Assembly: GCF_014621695.1 (NCBI RefSeq)
Contig: NZ_CP061281.1
Location: forward strand, 4,588,001 to 4,652,000
DNA length: 64,000 bases
Reading direction: 5' to 3'
From: Streptomyces xanthii
Lineage (GTDB): Bacteria > Actinomycetota > Actinomycetes > Streptomycetales > Streptomycetaceae
Positions 37,723-47,007 of this stretch are shown here, piece by piece. The number at the start of each line of letters is the position of its first letter. Position 1 is the stretch's first letter. The position numbers were made by a program, and so were the translations under genes. The notes beneath the pieces were generated by a model. That model saw nothing but the letters and a program-made list of their open reading frames with translations. It was not told the DNA's origin and searched no databases.

Positions 37723-39005
37723 CGCACCCTGAAGGGGCGCGGGGAACTGCGCGACCGGCCACGGCCGGTCCGCAGTCGCCGACCACCCCGGACTTCACGG
37801 CGATGTGGCGCGACCTGCAGCCCATCGGCCGTGACAAGGACACACGCGGGTACCGCCGATATGCCTGGACCGCGGCCGACGCCGACTGCAAGGTCTGGTT
37901 CAAGGAGCAGGCGGAGAACCGCGGCCTGACCCTCGAGGTGGACCGCAACGGCAACCAGTGGGCCTGGCTGGGCGACCCGGAGGCCGGCGACGCCGTCGTC
38001 ACCGGCTCCCACCTGGACTCCGTCCCCGACGGCGGCGCCTTCGACGGCCCCCTCGGTGTCGTGTCCTCCTTCGCGGCCCTCGACGAACTCCGCCGCAGGG
38101 GAGTGGAGTTCACCAAGCCGCTCGCCATCACCAACTTCGGCGACGAGGAGGGTGCCCGCTTCGGCCTGGCCTGCGTGGGCTCCCGCCTCACCGGCGGCCA
38201 CCTCACCCGCGAGCAGGCCTTCGCGCTCAAGGACGGGGACGGCGTCAGCCTCCCCCAGGCCATGGAGCGCGCCGGCTACGACCCGGAGGCCATCGGGCCC
38301 GACCCCGAGCGCCTCGCCCGCATTGGCGCGTTCATCGAACTCCACGTCGAGCAGGGCCGCGCCCTGGACCTGTCCGGGGACGCGGTCGGCGTCGCCAGCT
38401 CCATCTGGCCGCACGGCCGCTGGCGCTTCGACTTCCGCGGCGAGGCCAACCACGCGGGCACCACCCGCCTGGTCGACCGCCGCGACCCGATGCTGTCCTA
38501 CGCCGAGACCGTCCTCGCGGCCCGCCGCGAGGCCGAGCTCGCCGGTTCCGTCGCCACCTTCGGCAAGATCTCCGTCGAGCCGAACGGCGTCAACGCGATC
38601 CCGTCGCTCGTGCGCGGCTGGCTCGACTCGCGCGCCGCCGACCAGGACGCCCTGGACCAGACGGTCACCGGGATCGAGAAGGCGGCCCGCGAGTACGCGG
38701 AGAAGCACGGCATCGACGTCTCGCTCACCCGCGAGTCGTTCACGCCCGTCGTCGAGTTCGACCACGCGCTGCGCGACGAGCTGACCCGCATCCTGGGCAC
38801 CGACACCGACCTCGCGGTGCCCGTGCTCGGCACCGGCGCGGGACACGACGCGGGAATCCTCGCGTCGTCCATCCCCACCGCCATGCTGTTCGTACGCAAC
38901 CCGACGGGCGTCTCCCACTCCCCGGCCGAGTTCGCGGCCGAGGACGACTGCCTCGCCGGGGTGCGCGCACTGGCCGACGTACTCGAAGGGCTGGCCTGCA
39001 CGTGA
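37719..39005 (+). CDS. M20-family amidohydrolase, annotated type allantoate amidohydrolase
   Basis: A 428-residue metal-dependent amidohydrolase of the N-carbamoyl-amino-acid hydrolase/allantoate amidohydrolase group. Metal and substrate motifs: [54 protein letters not shown] and the late [12 protein letters not shown]. It sits in the hut operon where HutG, N-formylglutamate amidohydrolase, would be expected, so it may do that step (inference). Residues of about 5-17 ([13 protein letters not shown]) are encoded by a piece of repeat A. GTG 37719 overlaps the hutU stop. Confidence 0.88.
37733..37762 (+). repeat. Repeat A fragment inside the M20 amidohydrolase gene (A3)
   Basis: It contains the right half of the family A end (GGGGCGCGGGGAACTGCGCG), then ACCGGCCACG. 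It encodes part of the N-terminus of the amidohydrolase and overlaps the hutU-amidohydrolase junction region. Confidence 0.7.
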
Positions 39006-40333
39006 CCACGACGTACTGGCTCGAACACGCCTGGCTCGACCCCGAGGTCGAGTCCGGCGTGACCGTGGAGATCGCCGACGGGCGCATCACCTCCGTCACC
39101 CGCGCCGTCGCGACGCCGCCGCCCGGCGCGACCGTGCTGCGCGGCCTCACCGTGCCGGGCCTCGCCAACGCCCACAGCCACGCCTTCCACCGCGCCCTGC
39201 GCGCCACGGTGCAGGTCGGCTCGGGCACCTTCTGGACCTGGCGCGAGACGATGTACTCCGTCGCGGACCGGCTCACCCCGGACAGCTACCACGCGCTCGC
39301 CCGGGCCGTGTACGCGGAGATGGCGCTCGCCGGCATCACCGCCGTCGGCGAGTTCCACTACCTGCACCACGCGCCCGGCGGCACGCCCTACGCCGACCCG
39401 AACGCGATGGGCGAGGCGCTGATCGCCGCCGCCGACGAGGCCGGCATCCGCGTCACGCTGCTCGACACCGCGTACCTGTCGGCGGGCTTCGGCAAGGCGC
39501 CCGACGAGCACCAGGCCCGGTTCTCCGACGGCACCGCCGCCGCGTGGGCCGAGCGGGTCTCGCTCCTCAAGGACCGCCCGCACGCGAAGATCGGCGCCGC
39601 CGTGCACTCCGTACGGGCCGTCCCCGCGGACCAGCTGTCGACGGTCGCCGAGTGGGCCCAGGTCCGCGGCGTCCCGCTGCACGTCCACCTCTCCGAGCAG
39701 ATCGCGGAGAACGAGGCGTGCCAGGCCGCCCACGGGTGCACCCCGACCGAACTCCTCGCGGAGCACGGGGTGCTGGGCTCGCGCACCACGGGCGTGCACA
39801 ACACGCACCTCACCGACCACGACATCAGCCTCCTCGGCGGCTCCGGCACGGGCACCTGCATGTGCCCGACCACGGAGCGGGACCTCGCCGACGGCATCGG
39901 CCCCGCCGTGCGGCTCCAGCAGGCCGGCTCGCCGCTCTCGCTGGGCTCCGACAGCCACGCCGTCATCGACCTGTTCGAAGAGGCGCGCGGCATGGAGCTC
40001 AACGAGCGGCTGCGCACGCACCAGCGCGGGCACTGGACGGCGGCGGCGCTGCTGCGGGCCGCCGCGGTGGACGGGCATGCGGCGCTGGGCTGGGACGACG
40101 CGGGCGTCATCGAGCCCGGGGCCGTCGCGGACCTCGTCACGATCGACCTCGGGTCGGTCCGTACGGCCGGGGCTCCGCCGCGGCTGGGGGCGGAGACGGC
40201 CGTGTTCTCGGCCGGGGCCGCCGATGTCCGTGACGTGATCGCGTCCGGCCGCGAGGTCGTCCGCGACGGGGTCCACGTCCGTGTCGGCGACGTCGGCTCC
40301 GCCCTGACCGAGGCGATCTCGGCGCTGCGGTAG
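39002..40333 (+). CDS. hutF: Formimidoylglutamate deiminase
   Basis: A 443-residue amidohydrolase-superfamily enzyme that turns N-formimidoyl-glutamate into N-formylglutamate. Motifs: the metal HxH in [22 protein letters not shown], the metal His block [25 protein letters not shown] and the [17 protein letters not shown] end of the site. GTG 39002 overlaps the upstream stop by four bases. It is the third hut operon gene. The product of this step would be hydrolysed by the preceding amidohydrolase. Confidence 0.95.
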   Translation: MTTTYWLEHAWLDPEVESGVTVEIADGRITSVTRAVATPPPGATVLRGLTVPGLANAHSHAFHRALRATVQVGSGTFWTWRETMYSVADRLTPDSYHALARAVYAEMALAGITAVGEFHYLHHAPGGTPYADPNAMGEALIAAADEAGIRVTLLDTAYLSAGFGKAPDEHQARFSDGTAAAWAERVSLLKDRPHAKIGAAVHSVRAVPADQLSTVAEWAQVRGVPLHVHLSEQIAENEACQAAHGCTPTELLAEHGVLGSRTTGVHNTHLTDHDISLLGGSGTGTCMCPTTERDLADGIGPAVRLQQAGSPLSLGSDSHAVIDLFEEARGMELNERLRTHQRGHWTAAALLRAAAVDGHAALGWDDAGVIEPGAVADLVTIDLGSVRTAGAPPRLGAETAVFSAGAADVRDVIASGREVVRDGVHVRVGDVGSALTEAISALR

Positions 40334-40377
40334 CCATCTCGCCGTAGCTTCGGCCCGACGTCGGGCGGGTGCGGCTC

Positions 40378-40475
40378 CGGTGGGGCTTCTCGCGCAGTTC
40401 CCCGCGCCCCTGAAATGCAGACCCTTCGGGTCGCAGTTCCCCGATGCGCGGGGAACTGCGCGACCAGCCACGACG
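40378..40475 (+). repeat. Repeat A, internally shortened copy (A4)
   Basis: It keeps both family A ends (GCGCAGTTCCCCGCGCCCC and GCGCGGGGAACTGCGCG) and the inner AAATGCAGACCCTTCGGGTC block but lacks the middle. It fills the 175-base gap between hutF and hutI, inside the operon. Confidence 0.75.
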
Positions 40476-40508
40476 CACCCGCACCCGGCAACGAAACCGG
40501 AAGGAATC

Positions 40509-41678
40509 ATGACCACCACCGCCATCGTCAACATCGGCAACCTCGTCACCAACGACCCGGAGCTGGGCGAGGGCCCCCTGGGCCAGATCAAGAACGCCGC
40601 GATCGTCGTCGAAGGCGACAAGGTCGTCTGGGCCGGCCCGAGCGCGGACGTACCCGCGACGGACGAGGCCCACGACGCGGCCGGCCGCGCCGTGATCCCC
40701 GGGTTCGTCGACTCGCACTCCCACCTGGTCTTCGCCGGAGACCGCACCGAGGAGTTCAACGCCCGCATGTCCGGCCGCAGCTACAGCGCGGGCGGCATCC
40801 GGACCACGGTCGCCGCGACCCGCGCCGCGTCGGACGAGGCGCTCGAGGCGAACCTGAAGCACCACCTCGCCGAGGCCCTGCGCCAGGGCACGACCACGTT
40901 CGAGACCAAGTCGGGCTACGGCCTGACGGTCCGGGACGAGGAGCGCGCCCTGCGCATCGCCAAGGCGCACACCGACGAGGTCACCTACCTCGGCGCCCAC
41001 ATCGTGTCGCCGGACCTCGCCGACGACCCGGCCGCTTACGTGGACCTGGTCACCGGCGAGATGCTGGACGCCTGCGCCCCGCACGCCCGCTGGATCGACG
41101 TGTTCTGCGAGAAGGGCGCCTTCGACGGCGACCAGGCGCGGGCCATCCTGACGGCCGGCAAGGCGAAGGGCCTGCTGCCCCGCATCCACGCCAACCAGCT
41201 CTCGTTCGGCCCCGGCGTCCAGCTGGCCGTCGAGCTGGACGCGGCCAGCGCCGACCACTGCACGCACCTCACGGACGCCGACGTGGACGCGCTGGCGAGC
41301 GGCGACACGGTGGCGACGCTGCTGCCGGGCGCCGAGTTCTCCACGCGCGCCCAGTGGCCGGACGCCCGCCGCCTCCTGGACGCGGGTGTCACCGTGGCGC
41401 TGTCCACGGACTGCAACCCGGGCTCGTCCTTCACGTCCTCGGTGCCGTTCTGCATCGCCCTGGCCGTACGGGACATGGGGATGACCCCGGACGAGGCCCT
41501 CTGGGCGGCCACGGCGGGCGGCGCGCAGGCGCTGCGCCGCACGGACATCGGCCGGCTCTCCCCGGGCGCCCGCGCCGACCTGGCGTTCCTGGACGCCCCG
41601 AGCCACGTCCACCTGGCCTACCGCCCGGGCGTCCCGCTCGTGAGCGAGGTCTGGCGGGCCGGCGCGCGGGTCGCGTAA
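40509..41678 (+). CDS. hutI: Imidazolonepropionase
   Basis: A 389-residue amidohydrolase that opens imidazolone-5-propionate to N-formimino-L-glutamate. Visible motifs: [22 protein letters not shown] with the metal Hx[14 protein letters not shown], a later metal-site block [14 protein letters not shown], and [19 protein letters not shown] 40509 follows GGAAGGA. Last gene of the hut operon; a repeat lies upstream and a terminator downstream. Convergent to the sigma factor gene. Confidence 0.96.
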   Translation: MTTTAIVNIGNLVTNDPELGEGPLGQIKNAAIVVEGDKVVWAGPSADVPATDEAHDAAGRAVIPGFVDSHSHLVFAGDRTEEFNARMSGRSYSAGGIRTTVAATRAASDEALEANLKHHLAEALRQGTTTFETKSGYGLTVRDEERALRIAKAHTDEVTYLGAHIVSPDLADDPAAYVDLVTGEMLDACAPHARWIDVFCEKGAFDGDQARAILTAGKAKGLLPRIHANQLSFGPGVQLAVELDAASADHCTHLTDADVDALASGDTVATLLPGAEFSTRAQWPDARRLLDAGVTVALSTDCNPGSSFTSSVPFCIALAVRDMGMTPDEALWAATAGGAQALRRTDIGRLSPGARADLAFLDAPSHVHLAYRPGVPLVSEVWRAGARVA

Positions 41679-41709
41679 GCACGTACGTCACGGACAGCCG
41701 TACGCGAGA

Positions 41710-41743
41710 GGGCCCGCTTCCCGGGGATCTGGGAAGCGGGCCC
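41710..41743 (+). terminator. Bidirectional terminator between hutI and the sigma factor gene
   Basis: GGGCCCGCTTCCC and GGGAAGCGGGCCC flank an eight-base loop between two convergent stops. Confidence 0.85.
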
Positions 41744-41772
41744 AATCGCGTGTCAGGGGCCGGGAGCCGAGC

Positions 41773-42669
41773 TCACTCCTCGACGGTCAGCCCCTTGCGC
41801 AGGCGCACGAGGGTCCGCGACAGGAGCCGCGACACGTGCATCTGCGAGATTCCGAGTTCTTCGCCGATCTCCGACTGGGTCATGTTGGCGACGAAGCGCA
41901 GCGACAGGATCTTCCGGTCGCGCGGCGGGAGTTCGGCGATGAGGGGCTTGAGGGACTCGACGTACTCGATGCCCTCCAGGCCGTGGTCCTCGTAGCCGAT
42001 GCGGTCCGCGAGCGCGCCCTCGGAGTCGTCCTCCTCGGGCTGGGCGTCCAGGGACGAGGCAGTGTAGGCGTTGGACGCCGCCATGCCCTCGACGACCTCG
42101 TCGTTGGAGATGCCGAGGCGGTCGGCCAGCTCGCCCACGGTGGGGGCGCGGTCGAGCTGCTGGGCGAGTTCGTCGCCGGCCTTGGCGAGGTCGAGACGGA
42201 GCTCCTGGAGCCTGCGCGGGACGCGCACGGACCACGAGGTGTCGCGGAAGAATCGCTTTATCTCGCCGACGATGGTCGGCATTGCGAAGGTGGGGAACTC
42301 GACGCCGCGGCTGAGCTCGAAGCGGTCGATGGCCTTGATGAGGCCGATGGTGCCGACCTGGATGATGTCCTCCATCGGTTCGCTGCGTGAGCGGAACCGG
42401 GAGGCCGCGAACTTCACCAGGGCGAGGTTCAGCTCGACCAGGGTGTTGCGGACGTACGAGTATTCGTGCGTGCCTTCTTCAAGGGACTCCAGACGTTCGA
42501 AGAGTGTCTTGGAGAGGGCGCGCGCGTCGAGTGGTGCCACTTCGTCGAAGGGCGGGATCTCCGGAAGACCGAGGTCCTCCAGGACGTCGGACTCGACGTG
42601 GGCAGGGGATTCCGGGGGGAGTTTCGACGACGCCTGGTCAGTACGCGATTCGTCGAGCCGGGGTGACAT
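41773..42669 (-). CDS. sigI: SigB/SigF-class alternative sigma factor (SigI-like)
   Basis: A 298-residue sigma-70 factor. Region 2 is IIQVGTIGLIKAIDRFELSRGVEFPTFAMPTIVGEIKRFFRD; region 3 begins VRVPRRLQELRLDLAKA; region 4 is TQSEIGEELGISQMHVSRLLSRTLVRLRKGL. Such factors serve stress and development. ATG 42669 has GGAGG five bases upstream; an in-frame ATG at 42693 is worse. The divergent STAS and HATPase genes form its likely control module. The name SigI is from remembered synteny, not proof. Confidence 0.85.
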   Translation of the reverse strand: MSPRLDESRTDQASSKLPPESPAHVESDVLEDLGLPEIPPFDEVAPLDARALSKTLFERLESLEEGTHEYSYVRNTLVELNLALVKFAASRFRSRSEPMEDIIQVGTIGLIKAIDRFELSRGVEFPTFAMPTIVGEIKRFFRDTSWSVRVPRRLQELRLDLAKAGDELAQQLDRAPTVGELADRLGISNDEVVEGMAASNAYTASSLDAQPEEDDSEGALADRIGYEDHGLEGIEYVESLKPLIAELPPRDRKILSLRFVANMTQSEIGEELGISQMHVSRLLSRTLVRLRKGLTVEE

Positions 42670-42823
42670 GATGTCCTCCATCGTTCTCGGCATATGGCTG
42701 CCGATGCCAATACGTGCACTGCGGTGTGCGGCGCCTCCAAAGCCGGCCGTGTCGATTGGTGTCCTTACTAGGCCTACCCGCTTTGCACGGCGAGCCGCAA
42801 GTGCGTTCTATGGCGAAATGTCC

Positions 42824-42847
42824 GATTTCTGGGCCTTGTTCGGGTAC
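42824..42847 (+). promoter_or_regulatory. SigB-class promoter upstream of the anti-sigma antagonist gene
   Basis: GATT (42824-42827), 14 bases, then GGGTAC (42842-42847) matches the Streptomyces SigB consensus GNNT-N14-16-GGGTAY. It lies about 97 bases before the STAS gene start and suggests feedback by a SigB-class factor. Confidence 0.6.
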
Positions 42848-42943
42848 CGGCACCGGTGGTGAGGGCGTAGGGTTCGAGGGCGTCAATCGGCACGTCGAAG
42901 GCAGCTGGGAGCTTCGGAAGCTTTTCAGCGGGAGAGGGTCGTC

Positions 42944-43315
42944 ATGGACCGCGGGACAGTCGGCAGCGCGCATCGGGGCCGGCTTCTGGTCGAGGTGCGG
43001 CGAGAGGGCTCCAGCGCCGTCGTGACCCCGGTGGGTGAGCTCGATCACCACACGGCGGATCTGTTGCGTGAGCCACTCGAGGAATGCCTGGACCAGGGCC
43101 TGTCGCGGCTGGTGATCGACTGTTCGCGGCTGGAGTTCTGCGACTCGACGGGACTGAACGTCCTGCTCGGCGCCCGCCTCAAGGCGGAGGCGGCCGGCGG
43201 CGGGGTCCATCTGGCCGGGATGCTGCCGGTGGTGGCCCGGGTGTTCGAGATCACCGGCGCGGAGGCCGTCTTCACGGTCCACGAGACGCTGGCCGAGGCG
43301 CTCGCCACGGAGTGA
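42944..43315 (+). CDS. STAS-domain anti-sigma factor antagonist
   Basis: A 123-residue protein of the SpoIIAA/RsbV family. The core TPVGELDHHTADLLREPLEECL, LVIDCSRLEFCDSTGLNVLLGARL contains the Ser that would be phosphorylated by the kinase (in CDSTG). Unphosphorylated antagonist binds the anti-sigma factor and frees the sigma factor. It lies between the sigma gene and the kinase gene, divergent from the former, with a SigB-class promoter upstream. Confidence 0.9.
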   Translation: MDRGTVGSAHRGRLLVEVRREGSSAVVTPVGELDHHTADLLREPLEECLDQGLSRLVIDCSRLEFCDSTGLNVLLGARLKAEAAGGGVHLAGMLPVVARVFEITGAEAVFTVHETLAEALATE

Positions 43316-43549
43316 CCGCGGGGGCGTGTACCCGCCGCCCGCAGAAGTTACGCTCCGGTTGTACGTGCGTGATCGAGGCGTTACCAGCGTCACATCGTCC
43401 GCGGCGAAACGGGGGGTGTTCCCGCCGATCGTCCGGGCAGGAGATCCACGACCGGCCAGACCCCGACCCCAGCGACCGCATCCTGTAGTTCCGCATTGTC
43501 GAAGTCCTGAATCCTGAAGCACATGGTGAATCGGTGAGGTGAAGTGCTG

Positions 43550-44029
43550 ATGAGCACCACCCGGCCTTACTCGCCGGGCGACCACGGCCCCGAGTCGGGC
43601 GAGCGGCCGGCCGGCGGGGGCCGCCAAGTCCGCAGGCTGAGCCTCGGCGACGCGAGCGGTGTCGTACCCCTCGCCCGCGACTTCACCCGCGAAGCGCTGC
43701 ACGCCTGGGGCTGGCTGCCGGCGTCCTCCGCGGACCGCCGGGCCGCGGCGGAGGACGTCCTCCTGGTCGTCTCCGAGCTGGTCACGAACGCGTGCCTGCA
43801 CGCCGAGGGTCCGGACGAGCTGACCGTCTCCCTCGACGGCAAGGTCCTGCGCCTGGAGGTCACCGACCGCGGCGCCGGCCAGCCCGCCCCCCGGACCCCG
43901 CACCGCGCGGGCCGGCCCGGCGGCCACGGCATGTTCATCGTCCAGCGCCTGTGCATGGACTGGGGAGTCGTCCGCACCCCCGGCGTCACCGGCAAGACGG
44001 TGTGGGCCGAGCTGAACGCCCCCGCGTAG
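43550..44029 (+). CDS. Anti-sigma regulatory kinase (HATPase, RsbW/SpoIIAB type)
   Basis: A 159-residue GHKL ATPase. The N box is VVSELVTNACLHAEGP, G1 is LEVTDRGAGQPAP and the late motif is RPGGHGMFIVQRLCMDWGV. It should bind the sigma factor and phosphorylate the STAS protein. ATG 43550 is chosen over GTG 43544 because GAGG lies about ten bases upstream. It completes a partner-switching module with the sigma factor and STAS genes. A hairpin terminator follows. Confidence 0.88.
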   Translation: MSTTRPYSPGDHGPESGERPAGGGRQVRRLSLGDASGVVPLARDFTREALHAWGWLPASSADRRAAAEDVLLVVSELVTNACLHAEGPDELTVSLDGKVLRLEVTDRGAGQPAPRTPHRAGRPGGHGMFIVQRLCMDWGVVRTPGVTGKTVWAELNAPA

Positions 44030-44076
44030 CCGCGCCGAGGCGCCTTTCCGGGCGCCGTCGCGCACGTCGTTTCGAG

Positions 44077-44104
44077 CACGCCGGATCCTCCTGGATCCGG
44101 CGTG
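44077..44104 (+). terminator. Terminator after the anti-sigma kinase gene
   Basis: CACGCCGGATCC and GGATCCGGCGTG around TCCT, followed by TTCTTTGTCT. Confidence 0.85.
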
Positions 44105-44197
44105 TTCTTTGTCTTCCCTCGTAAAGGTCCCGGGCGTACCTTGAGCCACCCGCATCTGATGAACCGTCAGTAACCGTCGGTCTGAAGGGATCTCGAG

Positions 44198-44911
44198 GTG
44201 ACGTACCGGATGTACCCGAAACGAACCGCCGCGTTCGCGCTCAGCGCGGCTCTGGCCGGCTCGGCGGTGCTGATGGCCGCCCCGACCGCCTCGGCCACGG
44301 TCGTGGACGTCAACTACCAGTGCAAGACCCCGATCGGGAACAAGGGGGCCGTCTCCCCGATCGACATCAAGTCCGTGAAGAGCGGCAGCGGCTACAAGAT
44401 CACCATGTCCTTCCAGAAGGGCGTCTCCTCCAGCCCCGTGGAGCTCGGCAAGGGCGCGATGAGCCCCAGCGCCGTCATCAAGCTCGGCGGCGCGGAGACC
44501 GGCGACCTGGCCGTGACCGGCCCGCCGAACGCCGAGGCGATTCCCGCGAACACGCCCATCAAGATCAGTGACCTGAGCGGCACGTACACGCCCAAGAAGA
44601 GCGGCAAGGTCACCTTCACCGCCGGCGTCCTCACCATCAAGGCGCTCGGCACGACCACGACCTGCACCCCGGCCAACAGCCCCAAGCCGTCCCTGGAACT
44701 GGACGTCAAGGGCGCGGGCGGCTCCGGCGGCGGAGGCGGGGGCGGCGGCACGGGCGGCTCCCAGACCACTCCCTCGGGTGGCGACAGTCAACTCCCGCAG
44801 ACAGGCCCCGAGGACTCGGCGATAGCTCTGGGAACTCTGGGAGGAACGGTCCTGTTGGCGGGCGCCGCGGGCACACTCTGGCTGACCCGCAGGAATCAGT
44901 CGGCCCGGTAG
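44198..44911 (+). CDS. Sortase-anchored surface protein (LPQTG)
   Basis: A 237-residue exported protein. Signal peptide about residues 1-35 (AAPTASA). One domain (about 37-165; NYQCKTPIGNKGAVSP ... IKALGTTTTCTPA, two conserved Cys) is followed by a Gly/Ser linker and a cell-wall sorting signal: LPQTG, a hydrophobic helix and RRNQSAR. The domain is clearly homologous to a domain of the protein encoded at 47004-48401. GTG 44198 is the start. First gene of a four-gene surface operon; the next start is one base past its stop. Confidence 0.85.
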   Translation: MTYRMYPKRTAAFALSAALAGSAVLMAAPTASATVVDVNYQCKTPIGNKGAVSPIDIKSVKSGSGYKITMSFQKGVSSSPVELGKGAMSPSAVIKLGGAETGDLAVTGPPNAEAIPANTPIKISDLSGTYTPKKSGKVTFTAGVLTIKALGTTTTCTPANSPKPSLELDVKGAGGSGGGGGGGGTGGSQTTPSGGDSQLPQTGPEDSAIALGTLGGTVLLAGAAGTLWLTRRNQSAR

Positions 44912-45883
44912 ATGGCGCCCCGTGAGGGGCGCGGGGCTGTGTCGATCAGCGGCTCCGCCGCGGGGCGCGACCGGCCACGACGGCGCCGCACCCGCCGACC
45001 CCACCGAGATCCGTACAGCGCGTGGGCGCTCCTGGGCGCCGCCCTGCTGACGTGGGGCGGCACCACAGGCGCGGCCCACGCGGCGGCACCGAGCTGGACG
45101 ATCACCCCGTCCGCGGGCGGCGCCCACAGACCGTACATCTACGCGGAGGGCACCCCCGGAACCGTCCTGGAGGACAAGGTGGCCGTCACCAATCCGGCCA
45201 CCCGCCCCCTGAAGATCACCCTCCGCGCCGCCGACGCCGACAACAAGGCGAACGGCGCCCTCGGCCTGCGCGCCCGCGCGCAGGACACCGGCGCCTGGAT
45301 CACGTTCGCCGAGCGCGAGGTGACCGTCCCGGCCCGCACCCGCGCCGAGATCCCGTTCACGGTGAGCGTGCCCGCGGGCGCCGTCCCCGGCGACCACCCG
45401 GGCGCCGTCGTCGCGAGCGGAGGCGGCCGCGACGCCGGGGTCAGCGTCCACCTGCGGGTCAGCGGCCCGACCCTGTCGGCCCTCACCGTCGAACGGGTCC
45501 GGGCCCGCGACGGCGCCATCACCTACGACGTCGTGAACCGCGGCAACACCACGCTCAGCCCCCGCCTCGCCGTCCGCGCCGACGGGCTCTTCGGCGCGGT
45601 GCTCGACCGGGCCCCGCGCGCCCTGCCCCTCGAACTGCTGCCGGGGCGCCGGGTCACGCTGACCGAGCCCTGGAAGGACGCCCCGGCCCTGGACGACGTC
45701 GACGTGAAGGTCACCGTCACCGCGGGCGGCGGCGCCGGGGACTCGGCCACGACGACCGCCCGGTTCGTCCCCTGGGGCGCGCTCGGCGGCGGCCTGGCCC
45801 TGCTCGCGGGCGGCGGCCTGGCCGCGTACGGGTACGCGCGCCGCCGCCGACCCGCCCCCGACACGCAAGGGAGTACGTCATGA
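44912..45883 (+). CDS. DUF916-like secreted membrane-anchored protein
   Basis: A 323-residue protein with a signal or anchor helix (about residues 37-60, WALLGAALLTWGGTTGAAHA), an exported domain (PYIYAEGTPGTVLEDKVAVTNPATRPLKITL ... AEIPFTVSVPAGAVPGDHPGAVVAS) that resembles DUF916, the WxL-associated domain, a second sandwich domain, and a C-terminal helix with RRRR tail. About the first 25 residues are encoded by repeat B2, so the natural start may lie downstream, for example GTG 44939. Second gene of the surface operon. Confidence 0.75.
   Translation: MAPREGRGAVSISGSAAGRDRPRRRRTRRPHRDPYSAWALLGAALLTWGGTTGAAHAAAPSWTITPSAGGAHRPYIYAEGTPGTVLEDKVAVTNPATRPLKITLRAADADNKANGALGLRARAQDTGAWITFAEREVTVPARTRAEIPFTVSVPAGAVPGDHPGAVVASGGGRDAGVSVHLRVSGPTLSALTVERVRARDGAITYDVVNRGNTTLSPRLAVRADGLFGAVLDRAPRALPLELLPGRRVTLTEPWKDAPALDDVDVKVTVTAGGGAGDSATTTARFVPWGALGGGLALLAGGGLAAYGYARRRRPAPDTQGSTS
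44915..44981 (+). repeat. Interspersed repeat family B, copy B2
   Basis: Same block order as B1 at 17346-17411: GCGCCCC, GGGGCGCGGGGCTGTGT, GCGGCTCCGCCGC, GGGCGCGACCGGCCACGACG. It lies at the start of the DUF916-like coding region. Confidence 0.75.
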
Positions 45884-47007
45884 CACGCCGCCGCAGCGCG
45901 CCGGGCACGCGGCTGCTCGCCGTCCTCGGCCTCGTGGCCGCGCTGCTCGCCGGCGCGGCCGCCGCACCGGCGACCGCCGCCGGGAAACCCACCGTGACCC
46001 TCTCCAAGTCCCAGGCGGGGGCCGGGGGTTCGATCACCGTGAAGGGGAAGGGCTGGCGCCCGAGCGCGCTCCTGATGATGCTCGTGTGCGGGCGCTCCAC
46101 ACCGGAGCGCGGCGTCGTCGGCGGCACCAACTCCTGCGCCAACGCGGACGGTCTCGCCGTCACCACCGACTCCAAGGGCACCTTCAGCAAGAAGCTCCCG
46201 GTCGCCGAGCCGCCCGTACCGTGCCCGTGCGTCGTCCACGTCGCGACGGTGACGGGGGAGAAGGCGCAGGCTGACGCCCCGTTCCTGGTCGCCGGTCATC
46301 CGGTCAAGGCGATGCCGAAGGAGGACACCGGCGGGCGGCTCACCATGGTCACCGACACCCGGCTCGAGGGTTCGAGCGGCATCCTGACCTGGTTCGGCGC
46401 CCCGCCCGCGCGGACGTTCACCTTCACCGTGGGCAACGTGGGCTCGACGCCCGTCAAGGACCCCGTCTTCCAGGTCGGCACCTCCCACGGCGTGTTCGCC
46501 CCGCAGTGGGAGGAGCAGCAGTGGCGCGGCACCATCGCGGCCGGCCGCAAGGCCCGCATCGAACTGCCCGTCGAGCTCACCGCCGGAGCGCACGGCAGCT
46601 ATCTCGTCTCGCTCAAGTACGGCGGCAAGGTCCTGGCCGAACAGCCCTGGGGCGTCGGGCGTCCCTGGGGCGTCACCCTCTTCTGGATCCTGCTCTGCGT
46701 CGTCGTGCCGGCCGCCGTGTTCCGCATCGGCATGGCCGTCGTGGACCGGCTGCGGCCGCGCGACCGCGGCGCGGCCGGACGGCACCGCGGCGCCCAGAAA
46801 CTCACCGACCTCACCGTGAAGCTGCCGAAGCTGCGCACCCCGCGGCCGGCGGACCGGCCCGCACCCGCCGCGCCCGCGGACGGCGGCCCGGACCCCTCCA
46901 CGACCACCCTGCCCTGGTTCACCCCGGACACCGGTCCGGGCGTTCCTGCGGCCGGTCAGCTCTCCGCACCGCCCGACAACACCAGTCCGACGAAGGGAAC
47001 CACGTGA
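45880..47007 (+). CDS. Secreted, membrane-anchored Ig-like protein
   Basis: A 375-residue protein. Signal peptide about residues 1-34 (AAPATAA), then an Ig- or neocarzinostatin-like domain (KPTVTLSKSQAGAGGSITVKGKGWRPSALLMMLVCGRST with paired Cys and a CPC block). A second domain follows (GILTWFGAPPARTFTFTVGNVGSTPVKDPVFQVG), then one membrane helix (WGVTLFWILLCVVVPAAVFRIG) and a Pro-rich cytoplasmic tail. ATG 45880 overlaps the upstream stop. Third gene of the operon; family unnamed. Confidence 0.75.
   Translation: MTRRRSAPGTRLLAVLGLVAALLAGAAAAPATAAGKPTVTLSKSQAGAGGSITVKGKGWRPSALLMMLVCGRSTPERGVVGGTNSCANADGLAVTTDSKGTFSKKLPVAEPPVPCPCVVHVATVTGEKAQADAPFLVAGHPVKAMPKEDTGGRLTMVTDTRLEGSSGILTWFGAPPARTFTFTVGNVGSTPVKDPVFQVGTSHGVFAPQWEEQQWRGTIAAGRKARIELPVELTAGAHGSYLVSLKYGGKVLAEQPWGVGRPWGVTLFWILLCVVVPAAVFRIGMAVVDRLRPRDRGAAGRHRGAQKLTDLTVKLPKLRTPRPADRPAPAAPADGGPDPSTTTLPWFTPDTGPGVPAAGQLSAPPDNTSPTKGTT

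Noticed and set aside
42638..45868. A 1076-codon open frame on the minus strand
   Set aside because: It is antisense to the STAS, kinase and surface-protein genes, which have clear families and start signals; its sequence is compositional only.
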